Source: Venatoribacter pacificus | Lineage (GTDB): Bacteria; Pseudomonadota; Gammaproteobacteria; Pseudomonadales; Oceanobacteraceae | DNA length: 64,000 nucleotides | Direction: 5' to 3' | Assembly (NCBI RefSeq): GCF_025318105.1 | Contig: NZ_JAOANI010000031.1 | Coordinates: 1-64,000, forward strand | Part shown: positions 43,812-52,719 of the stretch, piece after piece | How positions within the stretch are numbered: position 1 is the stretch's first letter | Layout of the letters: each line of letters starts with the position of its first letter | Translations under genes and position numbers: made by a program | The notes under the pieces: generated by a model | Databases searched by the model: none | What the model was told of the DNA's origin: nothing | Seen by the model: the letters and a program-made list of their open reading frames with translations, nothing else

Positions 43812-46295
43812 ATGGCTGAACAACAGCATCATTTTTCTACAGAGCCGGAACACTACATCCTGTCGAAAGAGACAGAGCCGGCTTTAGAGCGCATTCTTTT
43901 TAATAACCGCATGCTGGTTATGATTGTCCTGGGTCTGCTGACCCTGGTATTTGCCTATGGTCTGACCAAGGTAAAACTGGACTCCAGTATTGAGAAGTAT
44001 ATTCCGCTGAACCACACCTTTATCCAGAATTATCTGGTGCATAAAGATGATATGAAAAGCGGTGTGGCCAATGTGAAAATTTCCATCGAGGCACTCGAAG
44101 GCGATATTTTCACCAAAGACTATATGGAAACCCTGAGCAAAATTAACGATGACGTATTCTTCGTTAAAGGGGTCGACCGTTCCGGTATGCAGTCTTTATG
44201 GACGCCGAATACCCGCTGGACGGAAGTAACGGAAGAAGGTTTTCAGGGCGGTCCGGTAATTCCCAGTACCTATGACGGCGGTCCGGAAAGTCTGGAGCAG
44301 GTACGTCAGAACGTGCTCAAATCCGGCCAGGTCGGACGTTTGGTATCGAACGATTTCCGTTCATCCATTATTGATGTTCCTCTGGTAGAAAAAGATCCGG
44401 AAACCGGCGAAAAACTCAGCTATCAGCAGTTTTCTCAGGATCTGGAAAATAAAATCCGCGCCAAATACGGCAACGATAAATACCGTGTATACATTACCGG
44501 TACACCGAAAAAACTGGGTGATTTACTCGATGGTGCCACATCCATCGCGTATTTCTTCCTCGCGGCGATGGTGATGACGGCCATCCTGTTGTACCTCTAT
44601 TCCCGTTGTCCGAAAGGTACGCTGGTGCCTATCGTTGCCTCGCTGATTGCTGTTGTCTGGCAGTTGGGTGCACTGGCACTGATGGGTTACACCGTTGATC
44701 TGTACTCGGTTCTGGTGCCTTTCCTGGTGTTCGCGATTGGTATCAGTCACGCGGTACAGATTATTAACGGTATCGCCATTGAATCCGGTAAAGGTGCCGA
44801 CAAACTGCAGGCTGCCCGTCAGGCATTCCGTGGTTTGTACGTACCGGGCATGCTGGCCCTGCTCAGTGATGCGATGGGCTTCCTGACACTGCTGTTTATT
44901 GATATCGGCGTTATTCAGGAACTGGCGATTGCCGCGAGTATCGGTGTAGCGATGATCATCGTTACTAACCTGGTGCTGTTGCCAATTGTGATGTCCTATA
45001 TTGGCATCAGTGAAGCCGGTGTCCGCCACGCCAAGAAAACCGAAAAATCGGAGCCAAAACTGTGGAAGGCAATGTCTTACTTTGCCAGCCCGAAAGTAGC
45101 ACCATTTCCGATTGTGATTGCTATTGTCATGGCGGTGTTCGGTTATCAGATGAGCCAGGGCCTGAAAATCGGTGATCTGGACAAAGGTGCACCGGAGTTG
45201 CGTGCTGATTCACGCTACAACCTCGATAACGACTTTATGGTGTCCAATTATTCCACCAGTTCTGATGTGCTGGTGGTCATGGTTGAAACGGCCAAAGAGC
45301 AGTGCAACAGCTTTAAAGTGATGGACGCCGTTGACCGCTTTATGTGGTACATGGAAAACGTTCCGGGTGTGCAGTCGACGACATCGCTGGTAACTGTCTC
45401 CAAGCTGGTGACCAAGGCGATGAACGAAGGCAACCTGAACTGGTCAGCGCTGTCGCGTAACCAGACCATTCTGAATACTTCTATCCAGCGTGCGCCAAGC
45501 AGCCTGCTGAACCCGAATTGTTCAATGGCACCGGTGATTGTGTATTTGAATGACCACAAAGCTGAAACGCTGGAAACCGCAGTGATGGCGGTTGAAGAAT
45601 TCAAAGCGCAGTACGACGACACTGTTGACGAAAAATATTTCGGCTACACCATTGCCGAAATTGAGCAGGCAATTGCCGCCAAAGAAATCGATTCCGTACC
45701 GGTTCGTTTCCAGCTCGCTTCCGGTAATGCCGGTATCGAAGCGGCGACCAATCAGGTGATTGCAGACGCTCAGGACACCATGTTGATTTTCGTTTATGTG
45801 GTGGTCTTTGTGCTGTGTTTCATGACCTTCCGCTCGTTCACTGCGGTGGCCTGTATTCTGATTCCGCTGGCGCTGACGTCAGTACTGAGTCAGGCACTGA
45901 TGACCTACTTAGGCATTGGCGTTAAGGTGGCAACATTGCCGGTGATTGCATTGGGTGTGGGTATTGGTGTCGATTACGGTATTTATATCTACAGCCGTCT
46001 GGAAGTGATGATTATTGCCGGTAAAACCTTGCAGGAATCTTTCCTGGAAACACTGAAATCGACCGGTAAAGCGGTAAGTTTCACCGGTATTACTCTGGCC
46101 ATCGGTGTTGCAACCTGGATGCTGTCGCCGATTAAATTCCAGGCGGATATGGGTATTCTGCTGACCTTTATGTTCCTGTGGAACATGCTGGGCGCCTTGA
46201 TCTTGCTGCCTGCTCTGGCGCATTATCTGCTCAGGCCGGAACGCATTATTGCCCGTCATAAAGCCCGCCACGGAGATATTCCTCCGGCAGGCTGA
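43812..46295 (+). CDS. MMPL/RND exporter
   Basis: An 827-residue transporter with the duplicated arrangement of N-terminal helix (~35-55), periplasmic loop, helix block (~240-400), second loop and helix block (~640-800). Second-half motif LPVIALGVGIGVDYGIYIYSRLE carries the conserved Asp pair. It has no adaptor gene, as is usual for this group. With DUF1329 and YCF48 it forms a transport unit for a hydrophobic substrate (inference from gene order). It shares architecture with, but is distinct from, the exporter at 3563. Confidence 0.9.
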   Translation: MAEQQHHFSTEPEHYILSKETEPALERILFNNRMLVMIVLGLLTLVFAYGLTKVKLDSSIEKYIPLNHTFIQNYLVHKDDMKSGVANVKISIEALEGDIFTKDYMETLSKINDDVFFVKGVDRSGMQSLWTPNTRWTEVTEEGFQGGPVIPSTYDGGPESLEQVRQNVLKSGQVGRLVSNDFRSSIIDVPLVEKDPETGEKLSYQQFSQDLENKIRAKYGNDKYRVYITGTPKKLGDLLDGATSIAYFFLAAMVMTAILLYLYSRCPKGTLVPIVASLIAVVWQLGALALMGYTVDLYSVLVPFLVFAIGISHAVQIINGIAIESGKGADKLQAARQAFRGLYVPGMLALLSDAMGFLTLLFIDIGVIQELAIAASIGVAMIIVTNLVLLPIVMSYIGISEAGVRHAKKTEKSEPKLWKAMSYFASPKVAPFPIVIAIVMAVFGYQMSQGLKIGDLDKGAPELRADSRYNLDNDFMVSNYSTSSDVLVVMVETAKEQCNSFKVMDAVDRFMWYMENVPGVQSTTSLVTVSKLVTKAMNEGNLNWSALSRNQTILNTSIQRAPSSLLNPNCSMAPVIVYLNDHKAETLETAVMAVEEFKAQYDDTVDEKYFGYTIAEIEQAIAAKEIDSVPVRFQLASGNAGIEAATNQVIADAQDTMLIFVYVVVFVLCFMTFRSFTAVACILIPLALTSVLSQALMTYLGIGVKVATLPVIALGVGIGVDYGIYIYSRLEVMIIAGKTLQESFLETLKSTGKAVSFTGITLAIGVATWMLSPIKFQADMGILLTFMFLWNMLGALILLPALAHYLLRPERIIARHKARHGDIPPAG

Positions 46296-46308
46296 GCGGC
46301 AGAAAATT

Positions 46309-46338
46309 AAAACGGTGGCGCTGCCACCGTTTTTTTTG
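46309..46338 (+). terminator. intrinsic terminator after the MMPL exporter
   Basis: AAAACGGTGGC-GCT-GCCACCGTTTTTTTT hairpin, 13 nt after the exporter stop. Confidence 0.88.
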
Positions 46339-46378
46339 TCTTTTTGCAGGGAAACAGAAACGAGAGAAGGAAGCAGAA

Positions 46379-47182
46379 ATGAAAAGCCCGTTGGGATTAA
46401 ACGCCGATTTACCGGTTGCCGATCTGGTGACCGAAGCCATCACTCTGTTGTGGTCAAAGCGGACGGCGGTGATCAAAATGTTTTTACCGGCGATGTTGAT
46501 TCTGGCTCTGGTCGACTGGAGCAGTTCAACGTTTCTGGCTGAAAATGATTACGTCAGTCAGTTTGGTTTTTTGATCGTATCGGTATTGCTGAGCGTGGTA
46601 TTTGCTACGTCCTGTCATCGCTTTACGCTGTTGCCACAGGATAAGTGGGACGCAAATGCTTTACACGGTATGAGACGGGAAGAATTCCGCTATTTACTGC
46701 GCGGATTATTACTGGGCGTTATCGGTGCCGTCGTCTTTTTTTGCAGCATGCTGGTCGCCATGATTTTTCTGGGGCAGGAAGATGCCTGGCTGGGAGCTGT
46801 GATCGGTATTCTGCCAGCGCTGTACATCTGGTCACGCTTGTCTGTCACCTTGCCTGAATTAGCTCTGGGTCAGAAAACAGACCTTAAGCGCGCCTGGTCA
46901 TTAAGTGCCGGTAATGGCTCACGCCTGGTGTTGGTGGTGTTTATTGTACCAATTGCTCTGGCATCGCCTTTTTTAGCGTTGTTTATGCTGGATCATTCTG
47001 TGCTGAGTTATGTGGCGGCGTTCGGTACTTATATTACCAGTTTGATTTCTCTGGTGATGTTGTCGCTGTCCTATCGCTTTTTGCTGGATTTTTATGAGCC
47101 CCAAATGCCTGAGCAGGAGAGTCTGCCAACAGAGACAGCTGAGCCGGCGGTTAAGCCACGGGATTCCGGATTTGATGCCTGA
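46379..47182 (+). CDS. multi-pass membrane protein of unknown function
   Basis: A 267-residue protein with six likely helices (around 30-50, 65-85, 105-135, 140-155, 180-205, 215-240) and a Glu/Pro-rich C-terminal tail. AGAGAAGGAAGC precedes the ATG. The terminator of the exporter lies between, so it is transcribed separately or by read-through, though its place suggests a link to the cluster. No family recognised with certainty. Confidence 0.7.
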   Translation: MKSPLGLNADLPVADLVTEAITLLWSKRTAVIKMFLPAMLILALVDWSSSTFLAENDYVSQFGFLIVSVLLSVVFATSCHRFTLLPQDKWDANALHGMRREEFRYLLRGLLLGVIGAVVFFCSMLVAMIFLGQEDAWLGAVIGILPALYIWSRLSVTLPELALGQKTDLKRAWSLSAGNGSRLVLVVFIVPIALASPFLALFMLDHSVLSYVAAFGTYITSLISLVMLSLSYRFLLDFYEPQMPEQESLPTETAEPAVKPRDSGFDA

Positions 47183-47232
47183 GCGGCTTATTTGCTGCGC
47201 AGTGGTTTGCACTGCAGAATCAGAGGCGCTTT

Positions 47233-47257
47233 AAAACCTGCTGCGGCAGGTTTTTTT
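47233..47257 (+). terminator. intrinsic terminator
   Basis: AAAACCTGC-TGCG-GCAGGTTTTTTT hairpin about 50 nt after the membrane-protein gene. Confidence 0.88.
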
Positions 47258-47343
47258 ATGCCCGTGCTTTGTGCTTGTACAGGCTTTGCGTGTCATGCAA
47301 TACGCAGTAATAATGACCCATCATTTAATTGCAGAAAAAGACC

Positions 47344-48396
47344 ATGAGACTCGGCGATATTTCGGTGGCTTATGTGGAGCTGATGGCGCGCGCGGTAGAA
47401 GAAAGCGGCGCCCGTCCACAAGCGGTATTGGCCCAATATCAACTGGATGATGTAAAGCTGGCATCACCGGACGCACGCATCAGTATTCCGCGTTTTATGC
47501 GTATGGGGCATGCCTGCATTGAGGCGTTTTCCATTCCCTGGCTGGGGTTGGATATGGGGCGTCTTACCTCACCACCTGCGATGGGGTTGGCGGGCTTGCT
47601 GGCGCAGAGTGCCGCTGATATCCGCAGTGCCTGCAGGGCGCTGACCGAGTATGAATTATTGTCGAGCTTTAACGCCCGTGGACGTTCGCAATTTTTGCTG
47701 GAAAAGGGCAGGGGCGTTGCGCAGTTTTATTCCATCAGTCCGTATAACGAATACAACCTGTTTGTCGTTGATTCGGTATTGTCAGGCTGGAACCGCTTTA
47801 TGCAACTGCTCAGTGGTCGTCATGACCTGCTGGCACGGGTTGAATTTGAATTCTCAGCACCGGTTTATCGGGAGCGTTACAGCGATATTTTTCAGTGCGA
47901 GGTTCATTTTGGTGCAGAGCGTAATGCGGTTGTGCTGCATGACTGGGCACTGGATTTGCCGGTACAGCAACGCTGTGCGTCAACCTATTCGGCACTGAAA
48001 CAACTGGCGGATCGCGAGCTGGAACGGGTACGCCTGGGATTAACGTTCCGTGAACTGACCGAGCGCGCTATTGGCCCTCTGCTGAACGGTCAGACGCCCA
48101 CACTGGAACAGGTCGCGCAACGGCTTAATATGGCGCCCTGGACGGTCAGGCGGCGTTTAACCGATGAAGGTTGCAGCTTTCAGCAGGTATTAAATGATAC
48201 GCGGCGGGATCTTGCGGTGAGCTATGTGCGGGATACGTCGCTGACTCTGGGTGAAATAGCCTATGTATTAGGCTTCGGATCAGCGACGGCATTTCAGCGG
48301 GCATTCAAACGCTGGACTGGCGAAGCGCCAGGGCGTTTTCGTGAACGGTCGGGCAGAGCTTACATCTCTACCGCGTCGTCCACATCGTCTTCGTAG
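47344..48396 (+). CDS. AraC family transcriptional regulator
   Basis: A 350-residue regulator with an arabinose-binding-type N-domain (GLAGLLAQSAADIRSACRAL and GLDMGRLTSP) and a C-terminal double helix-turn-helix (LEQVAQRLNMAPWTVRRRLTDE, then LGEIAYVLGFGSATAFQRAFKRW). ATG 47344 is chosen over a TTG at 47329. It follows the DUF1329/YCF48/MMPL cluster and is a candidate regulator for it. Its last 37 nt overlap a tiny ORF on the opposite strand. Confidence 0.88.
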   Translation: MRLGDISVAYVELMARAVEESGARPQAVLAQYQLDDVKLASPDARISIPRFMRMGHACIEAFSIPWLGLDMGRLTSPPAMGLAGLLAQSAADIRSACRALTEYELLSSFNARGRSQFLLEKGRGVAQFYSISPYNEYNLFVVDSVLSGWNRFMQLLSGRHDLLARVEFEFSAPVYRERYSDIFQCEVHFGAERNAVVLHDWALDLPVQQRCASTYSALKQLADRELERVRLGLTFRELTERAIGPLLNGQTPTLEQVAQRLNMAPWTVRRRLTDEGCSFQQVLNDTRRDLAVSYVRDTSLTLGEIAYVLGFGSATAFQRAFKRWTGEAPGRFRERSGRAYISTASSTSSS

Positions 48397-48440
48397 TCGT
48401 CAAAACCGACTTCCAGAAGATCTTCGATGTAGTCAGACAT
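48360..48440 (-). CDS. tiny acidic protein (26 aa), antisense-overlapping AraC 3' end
   Basis: Reads MSDYIEDLLEVGFDDYEDDV, then DDAVEM and TAA. The start codon has a strong Shine-Dalgarno, GGAGGT, 4 nt upstream. Eleven of 26 residues are Asp or Glu and there is no hydrophobic segment. The last part lies antisense to the final codons of the AraC gene. It is too short to match to a family; the ribosome site is the main support. It could be a leader or regulatory microprotein. Confidence 0.45.
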   Translation of the reverse strand: MSDYIEDLLEVGFDDYEDDVDDAVEM

Positions 48441-48761
48441 AACTACCTCCATGTTCAGGATTATTGTTTTGGTTGTTTTACGTTAAGCACACCCTGTGCC
48501 AAAACGTACACCTATAAGCCAGCCCTGAATCAGGCAAGAAACGTATATTAAAGTTCCCGTGCTCAGATCATTCAGCGCTAAAGCAGGCGTAAGTTAATTC
48601 TGTACTGTTACAGCAAGATGAAAACCGATGATTACTAGGAAAGGCAGATCAGAAAGGAGACGTGCGAATCGGGCAGAGGAAATCGGAGGATCTTTCAATA
48701 ACCAAAGGTATCGCAAGAGCGAACAATTGGTCGGTACAGCTAAAGTAAAACGTTTTTAAAA
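48441..48761. other. intergenic region before the tRNA array
   Basis: No gene longer than the 26-aa ORF is supported. The upstream region of that ORF and the 3' trailer of the tRNA transcript lie here; I see no clear hairpin terminator for the tRNA array. Confidence 0.4.
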
Positions 48762-48838
48762 TGGCGGACTGGACGGGACTCGAACCCGCGACCCCCGGCG
48801 TGACAGGCCGGTATTCTAACCAACTGAACTACCAGTCC
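48762..48838 (-). tRNA. tRNA-Asp (GUC), copy 1
   Basis: A 77-nt cloverleaf with encoded CCA. Acceptor GGACTGG pairs with CCAGTCC, discriminator G. Anticodon loop CTGTCAC gives GUC; T-loop GGTTCGAGTCC is standard. Closely matches E. coli tRNA-Asp. Confidence 0.95.
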
Positions 48839-48877
48839 GCTGATACCAATCTTAAAGCGTTTTATCTTTAAGAATGA

Positions 48878-48953
48878 TGGTGGGTGATGACGGGATCGAA
48901 CCGCCGACCCTCTGCTTGTAAGGCAGATGCTCTCCCAGCTGAGCTAATCACCC
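48878..48953 (-). tRNA. tRNA-Val (UAC), copy 1
   Basis: A 76-nt tRNA with encoded CCA. Acceptor GGGTGAT pairs with ATCACCC; anticodon loop CTTACAA gives UAC; T-arm GGTTCGATCCC. Nearly identical to E. coli tRNA-Val. Confidence 0.95.
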
Positions 48954-48969
48954 AAATCTGTATGAAAAA

Positions 48970-49046
48970 TGGCGGACTGGACGGGACTCGAACCCGCGAC
49001 CCCCGGCGTGACAGGCCGGTATTCTAACCAACTGAACTACCAGTCC
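48970..49046 (-). tRNA. tRNA-Asp (GUC), copy 2
   Basis: Same 77-nt sequence as copy 1. Its 5' side (right end) borders the run of unknown bases, which starts 4 nt away. Confidence 0.95.
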
Positions 49047-49049
49047 ATT

Positions 49050-49059
49050 NNNNNNNNNN
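49050..49059. other. run of ten unknown bases (assembly gap)
   Basis: Ten consecutive N between tRNA-Asp copy 2 and tRNA-Val copy 2. The flanking near-identical repeats could have broken the assembly, so the true number of tRNA copies here may differ. Confidence 0.95.
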
Positions 49060-49081
49060 CTGTATCATTCACAAGGAATGA

Positions 49082-49157
49082 TGGTGGGTGATGACGGGAT
49101 CGAACCGCCGACCCTCTGCTTGTAAGGCAGATGCTCTCCCAGCTGAGCTAATCACCC
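49082..49157 (-). tRNA. tRNA-Val (UAC), copy 2
   Basis: Same 76-nt sequence as the other Val copies, with encoded CCA and UAC anticodon. Confidence 0.95.
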
Positions 49158-49220
49158 AAATATTGTCACTAATATTTGTCACTTGTACTGCTTGTTCATT
49201 ACTTGTCACCGTAATGAAAA

Positions 49221-49297
49221 TGGCGGACTGGACGGGACTCGAACCCGCGACCCCCGGCGTGACAGGCCGGTATTCTAACCAACTGAACTACCAGTCC
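49221..49297 (-). tRNA. tRNA-Asp (GUC), copy 3
   Basis: Same 77-nt sequence as the other Asp copies. Spacers between array members differ in sequence and length. Confidence 0.95.
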
Positions 49298-49340
49298 ATT
49301 TTTTCATACGACCCTTGCGGGTCATTCACGTTTGCAGCTT

Positions 49341-49416
49341 TGGTGGGTGATGACGGGATCGAACCGCCGACCCTCTGCTTGTAAGGCAGATGCTCTCCCA
49401 GCTGAGCTAATCACCC
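49341..49416 (-). tRNA. tRNA-Val (UAC), copy 3
   Basis: First gene of the array in transcription order (minus strand). Same 76-nt sequence with encoded CCA. The pump genes upstream on the same strand end at 49567. Confidence 0.95.
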
Positions 49417-49566
49417 TCTGCAAAAGTGAGTGGGCATTCTACTCACGGGGATCTTTATGTCAACGCTATTTCACAGATTTTTTTGATTTTTTTCAGTAAC
49501 TTGCGGAAATTCTTTAAAAAATCGGCCGGGGCGGGAAAAGACACCGGCCGATTGTATAAAGGCTGA

Positions 49567-52500
49567 TCAGACAGATTGAGAAGGAGGGCTTTCACCGACC
49601 ACGGGTAACGGGCTGGCCTGCAGATGGCGTTTCTCACCTAAAACCAATAAACAGGGTGTCAGAATCAGTGTCAGTACCGTGGCAAAGGTCAGGCCGCCGG
49701 CAATAGCGGTCGATAATTGCGTCCACCACTGTGAAGAGGGAGCGCCCACGGTAAAGTGCTGATTCAGAAGATCGATATTCCACTGCATTACCATCGGTAA
49801 CAGGCCAACGACGGTGGTAACCGCCGTCAGCAGCACCGGACGCAGACGCTGAGCGCCGGTGCGCAGGGCGGCATCTACCGGGTGCAGCCCCTGACGTATA
49901 AGCACGTTGTAGGTGTCGATGAGGACGATGTTGTTGTTGACCACGATACCGGCCAGGGCAATCACCCCCACACCACTCATCACGATGCCAAACGGCTCGC
50001 CGCGGATCATCAGGCCAATCAGCACGCCAACAATGGACAGTACAATCGCACTCATGATCAATCCGGCCTGGTAGAAGCTGTTGAACTGAGTGACCAGAAT
50101 GGTGGCCATCAGGAACAGGGCAATGGCGAAGGCTTTGCCAAGGAAGGCACCGGTTTCACCCATTTGCTCAAAATCGCCACGGAAGCGCGGTTCGACGCCG
50201 GCAGCGCGCCAGTCGAGATCTTTGATTTTCTCGCTGAGCTGCTGAATTTTCTCCGTCGCATTCACGTCTTCAGTGACATTGGCGGTTAAGCGATAGCGGC
50301 GTTTACCGTCGATCCGCACAATGTCGCCCGATTTCGGCACGGCGTTACGCTGCATAAAGTTACTGACCGGAACCAGCCCGAAAGGCGTGCTGATATTGAA
50401 GGCTTCAAACTGGTCGATGCTGCGGGTCTGCAGTGGATAACGCAGTAAGATTTCGACTTCATCATCGCTGAAGTCCGGCTGGAAGGTACCGACTTTCTGG
50501 CCACCGGTAATCATGCGGATCATCGCGCCGGTGCTGGCGATGTCGGTGCCGTAGCGGGTGGCCTCTTCGCGGTCGATCTGCAGCTGCCATTCAATGCCTT
50601 CCAGCGGCCGGTCGTCGCGCACGTCCTTCAGCTCCGGATCGGCTTCAAAAATAGCTTTTACCTGTTCCAGCAGCGGCACCATGGCTTCATTACTGGCGGC
50701 AGTGAACTGCAGCTGAATGTCGGCACCGGCGGCAGGACCGCCTTTTTTCTTCTGCGTCTCGATGACGATACCGGCAATATCGGCGGTACGGTGTTCGATA
50801 TCGGCCAGAATCTGGTTGGCGGAACGGCGGTGTTCCCAGTTCACCAGCTCAATCTGAATGCGGCCAATCACATCGGCAGCGGAATCCGAAGGCGCTTTGA
50901 CAAAGGTGGCGGTGTACAGCGATTGAATTTCAGCCATATCGAAGATGCGTTTTTCCACCTGCTGTACTAACAGCTCACGCTCCAGTAACGACAGGTTGCC
51001 GCGGGCACGGACATCGACCATGCCGATGTCGGCATCCACATCCGGGAAAAATTCCACACCGTGTCCCAGTGAGCCGTACAGCACGAAGGAGCCAATTAGA
51101 GCGGCAATGGCCATGCCCAGCACCTGCAACGGATGTTTCAGTGCTCTATGCAGCAGGCGCACATAGCCACCGGTAAAGCCTTTCAGTTCGTCGAAACGAC
51201 CTTGTTCAGCGGCTTCAATCGCGCTAAGAGCACCGTTGTTATGATGACCGTCTTTTCCCATAACAGCGCCGATGGTCGGCACCACAATCAACGCCATAAT
51301 CAGCGAAGCGCTCAGGGTGTAGAGCAGGGTAAGCGGCAGGAATTTCATAAATTCGCCGGTGGTGCCGGGCCAGAACAGCAGCGGCAGAAAAACCGCCAGC
51401 GTGGTGGCCGTCGAGGCGATAATCGGCCAGGCCATACGCTTGGCGGCCTCGCTGTAGGCCTGCAGTTTGGTCGCCCCTTCAGCCAGACGCCGGTCGGCAA
51501 ATTCAGTGACAACAATCGCGCCGTCAACCAGCATGCCGACGGACAGAATCAGCGAGAACAACACCACCATGTTCAGGGTGTAACCCATCATGCTGAGCAC
51601 AATCAGCGCCATCAGAAAGGCACCGGGAATGGCCATGCCGACCATCAGCGAGCTGCGCAGACCCAGGCTGCCGAGCACCAGAATCATCACCAGTAATGTG
51701 GCCACCAGAACGTTGTTGAACAGATCGTTGAGCATGTCTTTGATCTGTACCGATTCGTCCTGGGTGACACCCACATCGATACCGGCCGGCCAGTAGGGCT
51801 TCACTTCATTAATGATGCCTTTTACCTGATCAAGGGTGTCGATGATGTTGGAGCCGATACGCTTTTTGATCTCCAGCGTGACGGCGGGTTTACCGTTAAC
51901 CCGGGCAGCATTTTTACGGTCTTTGTAGGCCAGGCGACCGACCGCAATATCCTGAAACAGCACCACCGTGTCGCCATCCGCTTTGACCGGCAGTTTGAGA
52001 ATATCGGGGATGTTTTCAATCAGACCGGGCACTTTAACGCCAAAACGTCCGGCACCGGTGTCCAGGTCTTCGCTGGCGACCAGCTGGTTGTTATTGCCAA
52101 CCAGACGTGCCAGATCATTAAACGACAGGTTGTAGTTATCCATCCGCGCCGGGTCAACGATGATCTCGGCGATTTCATCGCGCTTCCCCTGGATTGTGGC
52201 TTCGAGTACGCCGGGCAGGGCTTCGAGACGATCCTGCAGGTCTTCTGCAACGGCATACAGCGCTGATTCATTCACTTCGCCGGACAGCGTCACCACCATC
52301 ACCGGAAACAGGGCGACGTTGATTTCTTTTACTTTGGGCTCTTTGCTGTCGGCGGGCAGCTCGCCTTTGGCGTCATCGACTTTCTGGCGCACGTCGAGCA
52401 GGGCTGTATCGATATTGACGTCGGTGTAAAACTCCAGCGTGATCGACAGGTGGCCACTGGTGGCGGTAGACACCATTTCTTTTAAACCATCGAGGGAGCG

Positions 52501-52716
52501 CAGCTCTTTTTCCAGCGGTTTATAAATCAGGGCGTCGGCGTCTTCCGGCGAAATGCCGTCGTGCATTACCGAGACATAAACGAAAGGCACGGTAATGTCC
52601 GGATTACTTTCTTTCGGAATCGTGATCAGCGTGGCAATCCCCACTAACGCAATCAGGCAAAACAGCATCAGTACCGTGCGCGAACGCTGCAGGGATGCAT
52701 CAATAAGCGAATTCAT
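49567..52716 (-). CDS. efflux RND transporter permease (HAE1-type)
   Basis: A 1049-residue inner-membrane pump with 12 helices in two halves and large periplasmic domains. Recognisable segments include the start IPKESNPDITVPFVYVSVMH, LILSVGMLVDGAIVVTEFADRRL (proton-relay Asp), LPLLFWPGTTGEFMKFLPLT and AGIVVNNNIVLIDTYNVL. It works with the adaptor encoded just upstream (3 nt between genes) and an unlinked TolC-type channel; none is encoded nearby. Substrates may be drugs, lipophilic compounds or ions, and cannot be read from sequence. Confidence 0.92.
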   Translation of the reverse strand: MNSLIDASLQRSRTVLMLFCLIALVGIATLITIPKESNPDITVPFVYVSVMHDGISPEDADALIYKPLEKELRSLDGLKEMVSTATSGHLSITLEFYTDVNIDTALLDVRQKVDDAKGELPADSKEPKVKEINVALFPVMVVTLSGEVNESALYAVAEDLQDRLEALPGVLEATIQGKRDEIAEIIVDPARMDNYNLSFNDLARLVGNNNQLVASEDLDTGAGRFGVKVPGLIENIPDILKLPVKADGDTVVLFQDIAVGRLAYKDRKNAARVNGKPAVTLEIKKRIGSNIIDTLDQVKGIINEVKPYWPAGIDVGVTQDESVQIKDMLNDLFNNVLVATLLVMILVLGSLGLRSSLMVGMAIPGAFLMALIVLSMMGYTLNMVVLFSLILSVGMLVDGAIVVTEFADRRLAEGATKLQAYSEAAKRMAWPIIASTATTLAVFLPLLFWPGTTGEFMKFLPLTLLYTLSASLIMALIVVPTIGAVMGKDGHHNNGALSAIEAAEQGRFDELKGFTGGYVRLLHRALKHPLQVLGMAIAALIGSFVLYGSLGHGVEFFPDVDADIGMVDVRARGNLSLLERELLVQQVEKRIFDMAEIQSLYTATFVKAPSDSAADVIGRIQIELVNWEHRRSANQILADIEHRTADIAGIVIETQKKKGGPAAGADIQLQFTAASNEAMVPLLEQVKAIFEADPELKDVRDDRPLEGIEWQLQIDREEATRYGTDIASTGAMIRMITGGQKVGTFQPDFSDDEVEILLRYPLQTRSIDQFEAFNISTPFGLVPVSNFMQRNAVPKSGDIVRIDGKRRYRLTANVTEDVNATEKIQQLSEKIKDLDWRAAGVEPRFRGDFEQMGETGAFLGKAFAIALFLMATILVTQFNSFYQAGLIMSAIVLSIVGVLIGLMIRGEPFGIVMSGVGVIALAGIVVNNNIVLIDTYNVLIRQGLHPVDAALRTGAQRLRPVLLTAVTTVVGLLPMVMQWNIDLLNQHFTVGAPSSQWWTQLSTAIAGGLTFATVLTLILTPCLLVLGEKRHLQASPLPVVGESPPSQSV

Positions 52717-52719
52717 GCC

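Noticed and set aside
49088..49384. 98-codon ORF on the plus strand across the tRNA array
   Set aside because: It is simply the reverse strand of tRNA genes; proteins of this kind in databases are mis-annotated tRNA antisense.
48762..49416. CRISPR array
   Set aside because: The repeated ~77-nt blocks are tRNA genes with cloverleaf structure, not short direct repeats with spacers.
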